From the NCBI GenBank assembly GCA_937863995.1, contig CALMIK010000096.1, positions 28,862-92,861 of the forward strand: a DNA stretch of 64,000 nt. The letters run 5' to 3'. How positions within the stretch are numbered: position 1 is the first letter of the stretch; the number at the start of each line of letters is the position of its first letter. A model generated the notes under the pieces. The model had not been told where the DNA came from. It searched no databases and worked only from the letters and a program-made list of their open reading frames with translations. The translations under genes and the position numbers were made by a program. The DNA is from an uncultured Chelatococcus sp. (GTDB lineage: Bacteria > Pseudomonadota > Alphaproteobacteria > Rhizobiales > Beijerinckiaceae). Positions 1 through 8,423 of the stretch are shown one piece after another.

Positions 1-1525
1 CCTTGTGGTCGAGCAAGGTCGTCTGGCGGCGGTTACCCTTGTGGATGGGCGTGTGTTCGCAACGGGCGCAGCAGTCTTGACCACTGGCACCTTTTTGCGC
101 GGCTTGATTCACATCGGGGATAAGCAGATACGTGCCGGTCGCATGGGCGAGGCACCATCTGATCACCTGTCCGCGACGTTGCTGCGGCACGGACTGTCGC
201 TCGGACGCCTTAAGACCGGAACACCCGCCCGTTTGGACGGACGCACAATCGACTGGAATTCGCTTGAAATGCAGCCGGGGGATGATGACCCGGAACCGTT
301 TTCCTTGCTGACCGAGAGCCTGCCCAATCCGCAAATCGCTTGTGGTATTACGCGTACGACGGCGCGGACACACGCGATCATCCGCGAGAACATCCATCGT
401 TCACCACTATATGCCGGAGTGATCGAAAGCAGGGGCCCCAGATATTGCCCGTCGATCGAGGACAAAGTGGTGCGCTTCGCCGACCGCGAAAGCCACCAGA
501 TTTTCCTCGAGCCGGAAGGACTTGACGACCACACGGTTTATCCCAACGGCATCTCGACCTCCTTGCCGCAAGACGTGCAGGAGGCGTTTATCCGGTCGAT
601 GCCGGGATTGGAGCAGGTGACAATTCTTCGTCCAGGTTATGCCATCGAATACGACTTTGTCGATCCGCGTCATCTTCAGCCCACCCTTGAAACTAAGGCT
701 ATCAAAGGGCTGTTCCTGGCCGGGCAGATAAACGGCACGACAGGGTATGAGGAAGCCGGCGCTCAAGGCCTGATGGCCGGAATGAATGCGGCCTGCCGCG
801 CTGGCGGGCAAGACGGGCAGGTTCTCGACCGTGCCGATGGCTACATCGGCGTGATGATCGACGATCTGGTTACGCATGGCGTGAGCGAACCATACCGCAT
901 GTTTACTTCGCGGTCAGAGTACAGGCTTAGCTTGCGCGTCGACAATGCCGATGACAGGCTGACCGGCAAAGGCATCGCATGGGGTTGTGTCGGCGGGCGG
1001 CGCGCCGCGCTTCATGAAGAGCGTCAAAGATTGCTGACTGAATGGCGTACGCGACTCGAAAGCTGGAGTCTGACCCCGACAGAGGCAGCCCGCTTCGGTA
1101 TTGCCCTTAACCGCGATGGGCAAAGGCGGACAGCTTTTCAATTGCTGTCGTATCCGGATATAACGGCCGAAAATCTGCAATCGGTATGGCCGGAAATTGC
1201 AGGCATGCCAGCGTGGCTTCGTGGAAGGTTAGAGACGGACGCCGTCTACGCTGTATATCTCGACCGGCAGGTTGAGGATATTGCCGCCTTTCGACGTGAT
1301 GAGGCTCTTGCGTTGCCGACTGATATGGTTTTCGAAGCCATGCCGGGGCTGTCGGGTGAACTGCGGCACAAGTTATCGGTCGTGCGTCCGGCGACTCTTG
1401 GCCAAGCGGCGCGCATTGAGGGCATAACGCCCGCTGCTCTGGCGATCCTTGCCGCGCATGTGAACAACCGCAAGCGGAGCAATGAAGCGTCAGACAGCCT
1501 GCGGAATGAGGTGATATCAGCGTGA
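1..1525 (+). CDS. mnmG: tRNA uridine-5-carboxymethylaminomethyl modification enzyme MnmG (GidA), 5' end outside window
   Basis: FAD-dependent enzyme that, with the GTPase MnmE, builds the cmnm5 group on wobble uridine of several tRNAs in the cytoplasm. About 507 codons are present and the family is usually about 620 residues, so roughly the first 110-120 residues, including the N-terminal FAD dinucleotide-binding motif, lie before base 1. Visible family blocks are [13 protein letters not shown], the signature [15 protein letters not shown], and [16 protein letters not shown]. The stop codon overlaps the GTG start of rsmG (GTGA), the usual mnmG-rsmG coupling. The GTG at base 5 is only an internal codon of the open frame. 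Identification is secure from conserved motifs; the truncation is due to the window edge, not to mutation. Confidence 0.97.
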   Translation, partial: LVVEQGRLAAVTLVDGRVFATGAAVLTTGTFLRGLIHIGDKQIRAGRMGEAPSDHLSATLLRHGLSLGRLKTGTPARLDGRTIDWNSLEMQPGDDDPEPFSLLTESLPNPQIACGITRTTARTHAIIRENIHRSPLYAGVIESRGPRYCPSIEDKVVRFADRESHQIFLEPEGLDDHTVYPNGISTSLPQDVQEAFIRSMPGLEQVTILRPGYAIEYDFVDPRHLQPTLETKAIKGLFLAGQINGTTGYEEAGAQGLMAGMNAACRAGGQDGQVLDRADGYIGVMIDDLVTHGVSEPYRMFTSRSEYRLSLRVDNADDRLTGKGIAWGCVGGRRAALHEERQRLLTEWRTRLESWSLTPTEAARFGIALNRDGQRRTAFQLLSYPDITAENLQSVWPEIAGMPAWLRGRLETDAVYAVYLDRQVEDIAAFRRDEALALPTDMVFEAMPGLSGELRHKLSVVRPATLGQAARIEGITPAALAILAAHVNNRKRSNEASDSLRNEVISA

Positions 1526-2193
1526 CAGGTGTGGTCGAAGCAGAAACGCGAGCTGCTATTGAAGCGCTGGCGAAGACTTATGCCGTTTCACGTGAAACAG
1601 GTGCGCGGCTCGGCGTGTTGGTGCAGGAATTGCGCCGTTGGCAAAAAGTCAAGAATTTGGTGGGACCATCGACGTTGGATAATGTCTGGACCCGTCATGT
1701 CGCGGACTCGCTACAGCTGTTCGAGGTGGCTTCCGATGCGCGACGTTGGCTCGACCTCGGGTCGGGAGCGGGCTTTCCGGGTATCGTGATTGGCATATTG
1801 CTTGCTGAACAAGGCGGCGGGTCCATTGATCTTGTCGAAAGCAATGGCCGCAAATGCGCGTTCTTACGCCACGCCATCCGTGCTACCGGCGCGCGGGCGA
1901 CCGTGCACGAGAAGCGGATCGAGGACGTGGTGCCCACGTTGCTCGGTGAAAATATCGAGGTGGTGACCGCCCGCGCGCTGGCCCCCCTCGCCGATCTGTT
2001 GCGAATGTCGAAAGACTTGTTGAGAAATGGCGCTATCGGCGTGTTTCCCAAAGGGCAAGACTGGGAACATGAATTGACCCAGGTGCCCAAATCCTGGAGA
2101 ATCAACTTGGACACTTACCCGAGCAGAATCGAGCCACGCAGCCGGATTCTCGTTGTTCGGGAGCTTCACGAGGGCGATGCCAGCCATGACTGA
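1522..2193 (+). CDS. rsmG: 16S rRNA (guanine-N7)-methyltransferase RsmG (GidB)
   Basis: SAM-dependent enzyme that methylates G527 (E. coli numbering) of 16S rRNA; its loss gives low-level streptomycin resistance in other bacteria. 223 residues, normal for the family. The class I SAM motif [11 protein letters not shown] (about residues 73-83) and the following acidic [13 protein letters not shown] block are intact, and the RW-K-NL stretch upstream is typical of GidB. The GTG start overlaps the mnmG stop by four bases, implying translational coupling. The reading frame also carries a parS centromere (bases 1585-1598), encoding residues VSRETG. The gene overlaps the start of parA by 8 bases, so the four genes mnmG-rsmG-parA-parB probably form one transcription unit. 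Confidence 0.95.
   Translation: MTGVVEAETRAAIEALAKTYAVSRETGARLGVLVQELRRWQKVKNLVGPSTLDNVWTRHVADSLQLFEVASDARRWLDLGSGAGFPGIVIGILLAEQGGGSIDLVESNGRKCAFLRHAIRATGARATVHEKRIEDVVPTLLGENIEVVTARALAPLADLLRMSKDLLRNGAIGVFPKGQDWEHELTQVPKSWRINLDTYPSRIEPRSRILVVRELHEGDASHD
1585..1598. other. parS: parS centromere site inside rsmG
   Basis: GTTTCACGTGAAAC is a perfect 14-bp palindrome. With its neighbours it matches 15 of 16 bases of the widely conserved parS consensus TGTTTCACGTGAAACA (first base C instead of T). ParB of the adjacent operon is expected to bind here and load as a CTP-dependent clamp. I saw no second perfect copy in this window. Confidence 0.93.
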
Positions 2194-3031
2194 CGTGGAC
2201 AACCTTTTGGAAGCCAGGGGCGCGCCGAGCACAGGCCGAATTCGCGTTCTGGCTCTTGCTAACCAAAAGGGCGGCGTGGGCAAGACCACGACGGCCATCA
2301 ACCTCGGTACGGCGCTTGCTGCAATCGGCGAGCGGGTGCTCATCATCGATCTCGACCCGCAGGGCAATGCCTCAACCGGTTTGGGCGTCGATCGTCAAAG
2401 CCGCAAAATCTCCACATACGATGTCATGGTTGGAACGGCGACGCTGGAAGAAGCGCTGCTGGAGACATCAGTTCCGGGATTAGCGGTAGCGCCGTCGACG
2501 CTCGATTTGCTCGGCGTTGAGCTGGAAATCGCCTCGAGCCGCGACCGGGTGCGCCGCCTCAGCAACGCCATCGACAAACTCGGGCGCGACATTCAGCCAA
2601 ACGGTTTCACCTACGTGTTGATCGATTGCCCGCCATCGCTCAATCTGCTGACCATCAATGCGCTGACGGCTGCAAACGCGGTACTTGTGCCGTTGCAGTG
2701 CGAATTTTTCGCACTCGAAGGCTTGAGCCAGTTGCTGAAGACGGTGGAACAAGTGCGCGCGTCGCTCAATCCGGGTCTCGGTATTCACGGCATTGTTCTG
2801 ACGATGTTCGATCCGCGCAACAATCTTTCCAATCAGGTGGTTGCCGATGTGCGCCAGTTCATGGGCGCCAAGGTCTACGACACGATTATCCCGCGGAATG
2901 TGCGTGTGTCGGAAGCGCCGTCGCACGGTAAGCCGGTGCTGCTCTATGATTTGAAATGCGCCGGTTCGCAGGCCTATTTGAAGTTGGCTTCCGAAATCAT
3001 TCAGCGGGAACGGGTGCTGCGTGCCGCTTGA
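2186..3031 (+). CDS. parA: Chromosome-partitioning ATPase ParA
   Basis: Walker-type ATPase that with ParB and parS segregates newly replicated origins; it binds nucleoid DNA non-specifically in its ATP form. 281 residues from the chosen ATG. The deviant Walker A motif KGGVGKTTTAINLG, the Walker A' block IIDLDPQGNASTG and the YVLIDCPPSLNLLT Walker B region are all present. Start: ATG 2186 has GAGGG about 11 bases upstream; the ATG at 2177 would have only 2 bases of spacing, so 2186 is preferred. It overlaps rsmG by 8 bases and is followed 24 bases later by parB. The Soj/ParA-type length without an extended N-terminal HTH domain fits a chromosomal rather than plasmid system. Confidence 0.96.
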   Translation: MTDVDNLLEARGAPSTGRIRVLALANQKGGVGKTTTAINLGTALAAIGERVLIIDLDPQGNASTGLGVDRQSRKISTYDVMVGTATLEEALLETSVPGLAVAPSTLDLLGVELEIASSRDRVRRLSNAIDKLGRDIQPNGFTYVLIDCPPSLNLLTINALTAANAVLVPLQCEFFALEGLSQLLKTVEQVRASLNPGLGIHGIVLTMFDPRNNLSNQVVADVRQFMGAKVYDTIIPRNVRVSEAPSHGKPVLLYDLKCAGSQAYLKLASEIIQRERVLRAA

Positions 3032-3055
3032 CGCGCGCCTTTGATGGAGAGCGAT

Positions 3056-3958
3056 ATGGCAGATGAGGTAAACCGTTCTCGATTGGGGCGCGGGCTGGCG
3101 GCGCTGATCGGCGATATCAGCGGTGAATTCGGGGGCGGTGAATTCGCCGAGGGGGCTCGGCCGGCAGCTGCGGGGCTCCAACGGGTGCCGATCGAGTTCT
3201 TGCGCCCCAATCCGCGCAATCCCCGCAAGATTTTCGATGCCGATTTGCTCGATGATCTCGCTGCTTCAATTCGCGAGCGGGGATTGCTGCAGCCAATCGT
3301 CGTGCGTTCCGTGCGCGGCGTTGCAGACGTTTATGAGATTATCGCCGGTGAGCGGCGCTGGCGAGCCGCGCAGCGCGCTAACCTGCATCAGGTTCCGATC
3401 GTTATCGTAGAGGCTGACGATCGCGTTGCGCTTGAGATCGCCATTATCGAGAACGTGCAGCGCACGGACCTCAATCCACTCGAAGAGGCTGCCGGCTATG
3501 AGCAGCTTATCGCCGAGTTCAACTACTCCCAGAATGACCTGGCCCAGGCCATCGGCAAGAGCCGTAGCCATGTTGCCAACACACTGAGGCTGGCGCGGCT
3601 GCCGGACTCGATCAAGCAATTGGTCAATGACGGTCGGCTGTCGGCGGGGCATGCGCGGGCCTTGCTCGCGGTGAGTAACCCTGAAGACGTTGCGCATCAG
3701 ATTATCGATCGGGGATTGACAGTCCGCGACGTGGAGAAAATTGCCCAGCGGGAAGCGAGCGCGGCAGCAGACGGTGCAGTGGGCGCTCAGCGGGCGAAAG
3801 CAGAAAAAGATCCGGACACGCGTGCGCTTGAGCAGGCGTTGGAGGAAGTTCTCGGATTGTCGGTGTCGATTGCGCATAAATCGAACGGCGGTGAGGTTCG
3901 TTTGCGCTACAAGACGCTTGAGCAGCTCGATGGTCTATGCCGGCGGCTGCGCGGCTAA
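3056..3958 (+). CDS. parB: Chromosome-partitioning protein ParB
   Basis: CTP-dependent DNA clamp that binds parS, spreads on flanking DNA and stimulates ParA. 300 residues. Order of parts: N-terminal ParA-contact peptide (SRLGRGLAALIGD, about residues 7-19), the ParB/Srx CTP-binding domain with the GERRWRAAQ motif, the helix-turn-helix region SQNDLAQAIGKSRSHVANTLRLARLP, and the C-terminal dimerisation domain ending LDGLCRRLRG. Start ATG 3056 follows GGAGAG by four bases; the in-frame ATG at 3044 would add four residues and has no better site. The gene is the last of the mnmG-rsmG-parA-parB run and is followed directly by an intergenic double-hairpin repeat. Confidence 0.96.
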   Translation: MADEVNRSRLGRGLAALIGDISGEFGGGEFAEGARPAAAGLQRVPIEFLRPNPRNPRKIFDADLLDDLAASIRERGLLQPIVVRSVRGVADVYEIIAGERRWRAAQRANLHQVPIVIVEADDRVALEIAIIENVQRTDLNPLEEAAGYEQLIAEFNYSQNDLAQAIGKSRSHVANTLRLARLPDSIKQLVNDGRLSAGHARALLAVSNPEDVAHQIIDRGLTVRDVEKIAQREASAAADGAVGAQRAKAEKDPDTRALEQALEEVLGLSVSIAHKSNGGEVRLRYKTLEQLDGLCRRLRG

Positions 3959-4060
3959 AGCGTTTTCAAGCAAAGTGTGTGCCGCTTTGCGTGAAGAAAA
4001 CGCGTTAATTCAGAAAGTTAAAGCATTTTTGCGTTTCAACGAAACGTCGAAATGCTTTAA
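3959..4060 (+). repeat. Dispersed intergenic double-hairpin repeat, copy 1
   Basis: Two stem-loops lie back to back. The first pairs CGTTTTC (3961-3967) with GAAAACG (3996-4002), and inside it GCAAAG (3970-3975) with CTTTGC (3985-3990). The second pairs TAAAGCATTT (4019-4028) with AAATGCTTTA (4050-4059), and inside it CGTTTC (4032-4037) with GAAACG (4041-4046). Similar blocks occur at 38414-38512 (inverted) and 63028-63167. Its place right after parB suggests it may also end or stabilise that transcript. Confidence 0.8.
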
Positions 4061-4151
4061 GGGCCCATTAAATCTCTAAGAGATTGAATTAAAAAATATT
4101 TTTGGCATCATTATCGAATTGAAAGCCGCATTATTGCAGCGGCGCGTACCG

Positions 4152-4192
4152 AAAAAAATCGTGCCATCCCCTCGCTGAAGCGATGGCACGAT
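4152..4192 (-). terminator. Rho-independent terminator of ppa
   Basis: Perfect 11-bp stem ATCGTGCCATC (4158-4168) / GATGGCACGAT (4182-4192), followed on the minus strand by a run of seven T (the A run 4152-4158). It begins 12 bases after the ppa stop codon. Confidence 0.88.
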
Positions 4193-4204
4193 CCGGTATC
4201 GGCG

Positions 4205-4741
4205 TTATGCCTTTTCTGCTTCGGCGCGCTCGATGGCTTCCGAAATCAGCGTGCGGGCCTCTTCGGCATCGCCCCAGCGGACGATCTTGACCCACTTGTT
4301 CTTCTCGAGATCCTTGTAGTGAGCGAAGAAGTGCTCGATCTGCTCCAGCGTGATCTCGGGCAGATCCGTGTGGTTCTGCACGCGGTCATAGCGGCGGGTG
4401 AGCTTGCTCGACGGGACGGCGATGAGCTTCTCGTCCTGGCCAGCTTCGTCTTCCATGATCAGCACGCCGACAATGCGCACCGAGATGACCGAGCCGGGCA
4501 GCAGGGCGCGGGTGTTGACGACCAGCACGTCGGCCGGGTCGCCGTCGCCCGAAAGCGTGTGCGGAATGAAGCCGTAGTTGCCCGGATAGCGCATCGGCGT
4601 GTAGAGGAAGCGGTCGACGAACAGCGTGCCGGATTCCTTGTCCAGCTCGTACTTGATCGGCTCCCCCCCGATCGGCACCTCGATGACGACGTTTACTTCG
4701 TGAGGGGGATTCTTGCCGATCGGAATAGCCTCTAGACGCAT
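4205..4741 (-). CDS. ppa: Inorganic pyrophosphatase (family I)
   Basis: Soluble cytoplasmic enzyme hydrolysing pyrophosphate to two phosphates, pulling biosynthetic reactions forward. 178 residues, the usual size of the bacterial hexameric family I enzyme. The metal-binding signature DGDPADVLV (about residues 66-74) and the conserved [18 protein letters not shown] and [11 protein letters not shown] blocks are visible. Start ATG 4741 has GGAG eight bases upstream. It stands alone: a terminator follows it, and a 248-base spacer separates it from the GNAT gene upstream on the same strand. Identification is secure. Confidence 0.97.
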   Translation of the reverse strand: MRLEAIPIGKNPPHEVNVVIEVPIGGEPIKYELDKESGTLFVDRFLYTPMRYPGNYGFIPHTLSGDGDPADVLVVNTRALLPGSVISVRIVGVLIMEDEAGQDEKLIAVPSSKLTRRYDRVQNHTDLPEITLEQIEHFFAHYKDLEKNKWVKIVRWGDAEEARTLISEAIERAEAEKA

Positions 4742-4966
4742 GATGAGAACTCCTGAATGGAAGGATGCCGCATCGCGCGCATCCAGAGCGGCGCTGGGCG
4801 CGGCGGACCGCGGTCACGGGTCGATGCAGAACCGCGGATCACGGGCGGACAATAACCCGGTGACGATCACGATCCCGACAATCGACGGCGCGTCTTTCTA
4901 CAGCATGAATGCAGAAAGTAAAGTTGGCTTTTGGGCGTGAATTCAGCACCCTCCGGCCACCTAACC

Positions 4967-4985
4967 GCATGACGTATTGTCATGC
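4967..4985. other. Inverted repeat 3' of the GNAT gene
   Basis: GCATGAC-gtatt-GTCATGC, a perfect 7-bp stem with a 5-base loop just downstream of the GNAT stop codon on the minus strand. There is no T run, so it is at best a weak terminator or mRNA 3' end stabiliser; it could equally be an operator upstream of ppa. Confidence 0.45.
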
Positions 4986-4989
4986 ATGC

Positions 4990-5496
4990 TCAGGGAAAGA
5001 CGTAAGCCACGCGGGTAAGCGGCTTTTCGCCGATGCGTATCGTCTCCAGCGTTGAGATCCTGCCGCCGAGACGCTCGTAGAAGCGGCAGGCGCGCTCGTT
5101 GTCCTGCAGCGCCCACGTCAGCAAGCCCTTGCAGCCGCGCGCGGAAAGATCACGCCGGGCGGTGGCGAAGAGCTGGGTGCCGAGGCCGAGGCCCTGAAAA
5201 ACCGGATCGAGATAGAGCTCGTCGATTTCACCCTGCTGCGGCAGGGACAGGCTGCGGCTGGTGCCGAAGCTGGCATAGCCCGCTATGCGGTTGCCGAGAT
5301 CGAGAACGATAAGGCTGCGGGTGCGCCCGGAAGTGCGCCGCCACCAACGCGGGCCGCGATACGCGATCATCCGCTCCAGCGCAACGCCCGGAACGATGCC
5401 TCTGTAAGCCTCTCGCCACGACGCATCATGGACCGCCGCCAGCGCTTGTGCATCTGACGGTCGTGCGGCACGGATGCTGATGACCACCTCGCTCAT
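4990..5496 (-). CDS. GNAT-family N-acetyltransferase
   Basis: Predicted acetyl-CoA-dependent N-acyltransferase of unknown substrate. 168 residues from the chosen ATG. The acetyl-CoA pyrophosphate-binding loop appears as QGLGLGTQLF (the Q/R-x-x-G-x-G/A motif), preceded by the beta4 strand GEIDELYLDP and followed by NERACRFYERLGG, the usual C-terminal GNAT block. The frame stays open upstream to a GTG at 5574, but that extension is Cys-rich and unlike the family, so MSEVVISIRAARPSD is taken as the N-terminus even though no clear ribosome-binding site precedes it. It is monocistronic as far as the sequence shows. Substrate cannot be inferred from the neighbours. Confidence 0.85.
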   Translation of the reverse strand: MSEVVISIRAARPSDAQALAAVHDASWREAYRGIVPGVALERMIAYRGPRWWRRTSGRTRSLIVLDLGNRIAGYASFGTSRSLSLPQQGEIDELYLDPVFQGLGLGTQLFATARRDLSARGCKGLLTWALQDNERACRFYERLGGRISTLETIRIGEKPLTRVAYVFP

Positions 5497-5750
5497 GAAG
5501 GGAAGTCTAGAATGCCGTGTATCGCCCGACAAGATGCAAAGCCTGCAACGGCCCGTACATGAATAAAATTTCACGCGAGTTGTGATCCGGCGTGGGGCCT
5601 GCTATGCCGTTGCGACGAGCGGGAAGGGCGCGCAGGCTCAAGGCGCGCATGGCCTGCGGAGAGTTTTGACCGCGCCGGACGGCGCCGATCGGGTGGCGCC
5701 AGCGTGATCCCGGTCCGGCGGCGGGGCGCCATAGCAGATGCCGGAGTAAC

Positions 5751-6473
5751 GTGTTCAATCGATTTCTGAAGCCCGAAACCCGGTTTGCCCGGCGCATGGC
5801 CCGGATCAAGCGCTGGGATGCGCCGATTATCGGGCGTTGGGACCGGTTCAGGGCGCATCTGAACATGCTGTTCGTCGATCACGGCATTTTTCGCGCCATC
5901 TATCTCAACCGCCATCGCGTGACTGAAAAGTTCTGGCGTGCGGCCCAGCCTTCGCCGGCTGACATCGGCCGCATTGCTGAAAGCGGCGTGCGCACCATTG
6001 TCAATCTTAGAGGCGGGCGCGAATATGGTTCGTGGCCGCTGGAGCGCGATGCATGCGCCGCCCATGGCCTGACGCTGACGGAGTTCGTCGTGCGCTCACG
6101 CGAGGCGCCGGCGAAAGAGACAATTGCGTCGGCTAAAGAGTTTTTTGACGCCCTTGAATATCCTGTGCTGATACACTGCAAATCGGGCGCGGACCGGGCT
6201 GGATTCATGTCGGCGCTTTATCTCATCCTGCATGAAGGAAAATCCGTCGATGAAGCGTCGCGGCAATTGTCGCTGCGCTATGGACACTTTCGCTTCGCGA
6301 AGACCGGCATCCTTGATGCGTTTTTCGACCTTTACCGCGAGGAGGGGGAAGCAGCAGGGCTGGATTTTCTCACCTGGGTGCAGACACGTTATGAGCCGGA
6401 TAAATTGAAAGCCCGCTTCCGGCCCAGTTTTTGGTCCGGGCTTCTTGTCGACGGCGTGATGAAGCGGGAATGA
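5751..6473 (+). CDS. Protein-tyrosine/dual-specificity phosphatase family protein
   Basis: Cysteine-dependent phosphatase fold: the P-loop HCKSGADRAG (HCX5R) contains the nucleophilic Cys and phosphate-binding Arg, and the upstream GVRTIVNLRGG block is typical of bacterial DSP/PTP-like enzymes. 240 residues; a basic N-terminal segment precedes the domain. The GTG start has GGAG five bases upstream. One base separates its stop from the ATG of the glycosyltransferase, and three further genes follow in the same direction with overlaps or short gaps, so the phosphatase probably acts in the same glycan or lipid pathway. The substrate could be phosphotyrosine, a phosphoinositide or another phosphomonoester; sequence alone does not decide. 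Confidence 0.82.
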   Translation: MFNRFLKPETRFARRMARIKRWDAPIIGRWDRFRAHLNMLFVDHGIFRAIYLNRHRVTEKFWRAAQPSPADIGRIAESGVRTIVNLRGGREYGSWPLERDACAAHGLTLTEFVVRSREAPAKETIASAKEFFDALEYPVLIHCKSGADRAGFMSALYLILHEGKSVDEASRQLSLRYGHFRFAKTGILDAFFDLYREEGEAAGLDFLTWVQTRYEPDKLKARFRPSFWSGLLVDGVMKRE

Positions 6474-6474
6474 C

Positions 6475-7671
6475 ATGAGTTTGCCGAACCATGCCGTGCA
6501 AGAGAGAGGCGTGCGGGAAGCCGGTGCGCCGCATCTCGTGTTTCTGGTCACCGAGGACTGGTTCTTCGTCTCCCACTTCTTGCCCATGGCGCGGGCGGCA
6601 CGCGAGCTTGGCCTGCGGGTCACGGTGGTGGCGCGCGTGCGCGATCACCGTGCCGCGATCGAGGCCACCGGCGCGCGGGTCGTTGCGTTTGAGGCCGAGC
6701 GGCGAAGTCTCAATCCGGTCGCGATACTGCGGACGATGCTGGCGCTGCGCCGCGTGCTGCGGACGGAACGTCCCGATATCCTGCATTGCATCGCCTTGCG
6801 CGCCATTGTGCTTGGCGGGTTCGCCGCGCCGCGCGATGTCGCCACCGTGCACGCGTTGACCGGTCTGGGTTTCCTTGGCGCGCGCGTGGATTTTGTCGGC
6901 CGCGCAGCGCGCTTGGCTGTGCGCGGCCTGCGGCGCTTGATGCTCGATGGGCCACGCACGCGTTACCTGTTCGAGAACGAGGATGACGCCATCGCGTTGG
7001 GGCTCGATCCGAACGACCGCAGCCGGGTTGCGCTGGCGGGGGGCGCCGGTGTCGATCCGGCGCAGTTTTCCGCCATGCCGGCGCAGCCGGGGGACGAACT
7101 GCGCGTTGCCGTGGTCGCCCGCATGCTGTGGTCGAAGGGGATCGACATTGCCGTCGAGGCCACGTCGCTGGCGAGGAAGGCTGGCGCGGCGGTCAGCCTG
7201 TCGCTTTACGGCGCGCCGGACCCGTCGAATCCCCGGGCTGTCCCCGAAGAGACGCTGCGCCGCTGGAGCGCGCTGCCCGGCGTCACCTGGCAGGGGCCGA
7301 CGCGGGATGTCGCCGGTGTGTGGCGCAGCCATGACGTCGCGTGCCTGCCCTCGCGCGGCGGCGAGGGCTTGCCGCGCACCTTGCTGGAAGCCGGGGCGAG
7401 CGGGCGCGCCATCGTCACCACCGATGTGCCGGGTTGCCGTCGCCTTGTGCGCGACGGCGTGGAAGGATTTCTGGTGCCGCCGGGAGATGCCGAGGCGCTT
7501 GCCCGGGCATTCGTTTCGCTGGCAAATAATCCAGATGCAGTGCGGGAGATGGGGTTGGCCGCCCGCAGGCGCATCGAGGAAGGATTCACCGAGCGCCATG
7601 TGATGGAGACGGTCAAGACCCTCTATCGCGGTTTGCTCGGCAAGAGCGCGGATTGGAGCGCCGGGCCATGA
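6475..7671 (+). CDS. Glycosyltransferase, GT4 family (GT-B fold)
   Basis: Predicted retaining nucleotide-sugar glycosyltransferase of 398 residues. The N-terminal half (HLVFLVTEDWFFVSHFLPMA) is an acceptor-binding Rossmann domain; the C-terminal half holds the donor-site E-x7-E type block RGGEGLPRTLLEAGASGRA and the DVPGCRRLVRDGVEGFLVPPGD stretch of GT4 enzymes. It starts one base after the phosphatase stop, and its own stop overlaps the methyltransferase start (ATGA). Likely role: adding a sugar to a lipid-linked or capsular/LPS precursor at the inner face of the cytoplasmic membrane. Neither donor nor acceptor can be read from the sequence. Confidence 0.9.
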   Translation: MSLPNHAVQERGVREAGAPHLVFLVTEDWFFVSHFLPMARAARELGLRVTVVARVRDHRAAIEATGARVVAFEAERRSLNPVAILRTMLALRRVLRTERPDILHCIALRAIVLGGFAAPRDVATVHALTGLGFLGARVDFVGRAARLAVRGLRRLMLDGPRTRYLFENEDDAIALGLDPNDRSRVALAGGAGVDPAQFSAMPAQPGDELRVAVVARMLWSKGIDIAVEATSLARKAGAAVSLSLYGAPDPSNPRAVPEETLRRWSALPGVTWQGPTRDVAGVWRSHDVACLPSRGGEGLPRTLLEAGASGRAIVTTDVPGCRRLVRDGVEGFLVPPGDAEALARAFVSLANNPDAVREMGLAARRRIEEGFTERHVMETVKTLYRGLLGKSADWSAGP

Positions 7672-8327
7672 TCTCGGATCGAGCGGCATTCATCCGCACG
7701 CACACGCGGTGCATCGCCACGCCGCACGCGCCGGAAATCGTGCTCCACGTTGCAGACGAGGCAACGGCGCTGTGGCTGAAGACCGAGGAAGAACTGGGGC
7801 AGATCGGGCTGCCGCCGCCGTTCTGGGCCTTTGCCTGGGCTGGCGGGCAGGCGTTGGCGCGCTACGTGCTCGACCATCCGCATGTCGTTGCCGGCAAGCG
7901 GGTGCTGGATTTCGCGTCCGGCTCCGGCCTCGTCGCCATTGCCGCCGCCCTTGCCGGTGCGCGCGAGGTAGAGGCGGCCGACATCGACGGCTTCGCCATC
8001 GAGGCGATTGCCATCAATGCCGTGACGAACGGCGTGGACGTCATCCCCCGGCATGCGAACCTGATCGGCGTCGACGAGGGCTGGGATGTCGTGCTTGCAG
8101 GAGACATCTGCTACGAGCGCGATCTCGCGGCTGCCGTGACGGCGTGGCTTGAGCAACTGATTGCGCGCGGCGCGTCGGTGCTGATCGGCGACCCCGGCCG
8201 CAGCTATCTGCCGCGCGAGAGGCTGACCGCGCTTGCCACCTACAAGGTGCCGGTGACACGGGCGCTCGAGGATACCGAGATCAAGACGTCTCACGTCTGG
8301 GCGCTGCGCGCCGGCGAACCCGAATGA
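7668..8327 (+). CDS. Class I SAM-dependent methyltransferase, ETF-beta lysine methyltransferase-like
   Basis: 219 residues. SAM-binding motif I reads VLDFASGSGLVAIAAA and the next strand ends in EVEAADIDGFA. The PPFWAFAWAGGQALARYVLD segment and the late GDPGRSYLPRERL block resemble the family of the human ETF-beta lysine methyltransferase and its alphaproteobacterial homologues, so protein lysine methylation of the electron-transfer flavoprotein is a reasonable first guess. ATG 7668 overlaps the glycosyltransferase stop by four bases. Its place in a glycan-type run may be operon history rather than shared function. Alternatives are other small-molecule or protein methyltransferases of the same fold. 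Confidence 0.82.
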   Translation: MISDRAAFIRTHTRCIATPHAPEIVLHVADEATALWLKTEEELGQIGLPPPFWAFAWAGGQALARYVLDHPHVVAGKRVLDFASGSGLVAIAAALAGAREVEAADIDGFAIEAIAINAVTNGVDVIPRHANLIGVDEGWDVVLAGDICYERDLAAAVTAWLEQLIARGASVLIGDPGRSYLPRERLTALATYKVPVTRALEDTEIKTSHVWALRAGEPE

Positions 8328-8423
8328 TGAGCCGGCGAATATAACCTTGCGCATCGCCGGGTGCCCAAAAGGCGCCCGTTGACGATTGTGTGCTTTCAGG
8401 ACCGCATCGAAGGTGAATCCCAG

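Noticed and set aside
4032..4046. CGTTTCAACGAAACG as a second parS
   Set aside because: It lacks the central CACGTG of parS and belongs to the second hairpin of the dispersed repeat.
1..4200. Chromosomal origin of replication next to mnmG/parAB
   Set aside because: No cluster of DnaA boxes or AT-rich unwinding region was seen; in many alphaproteobacteria oriC is not at mnmG.
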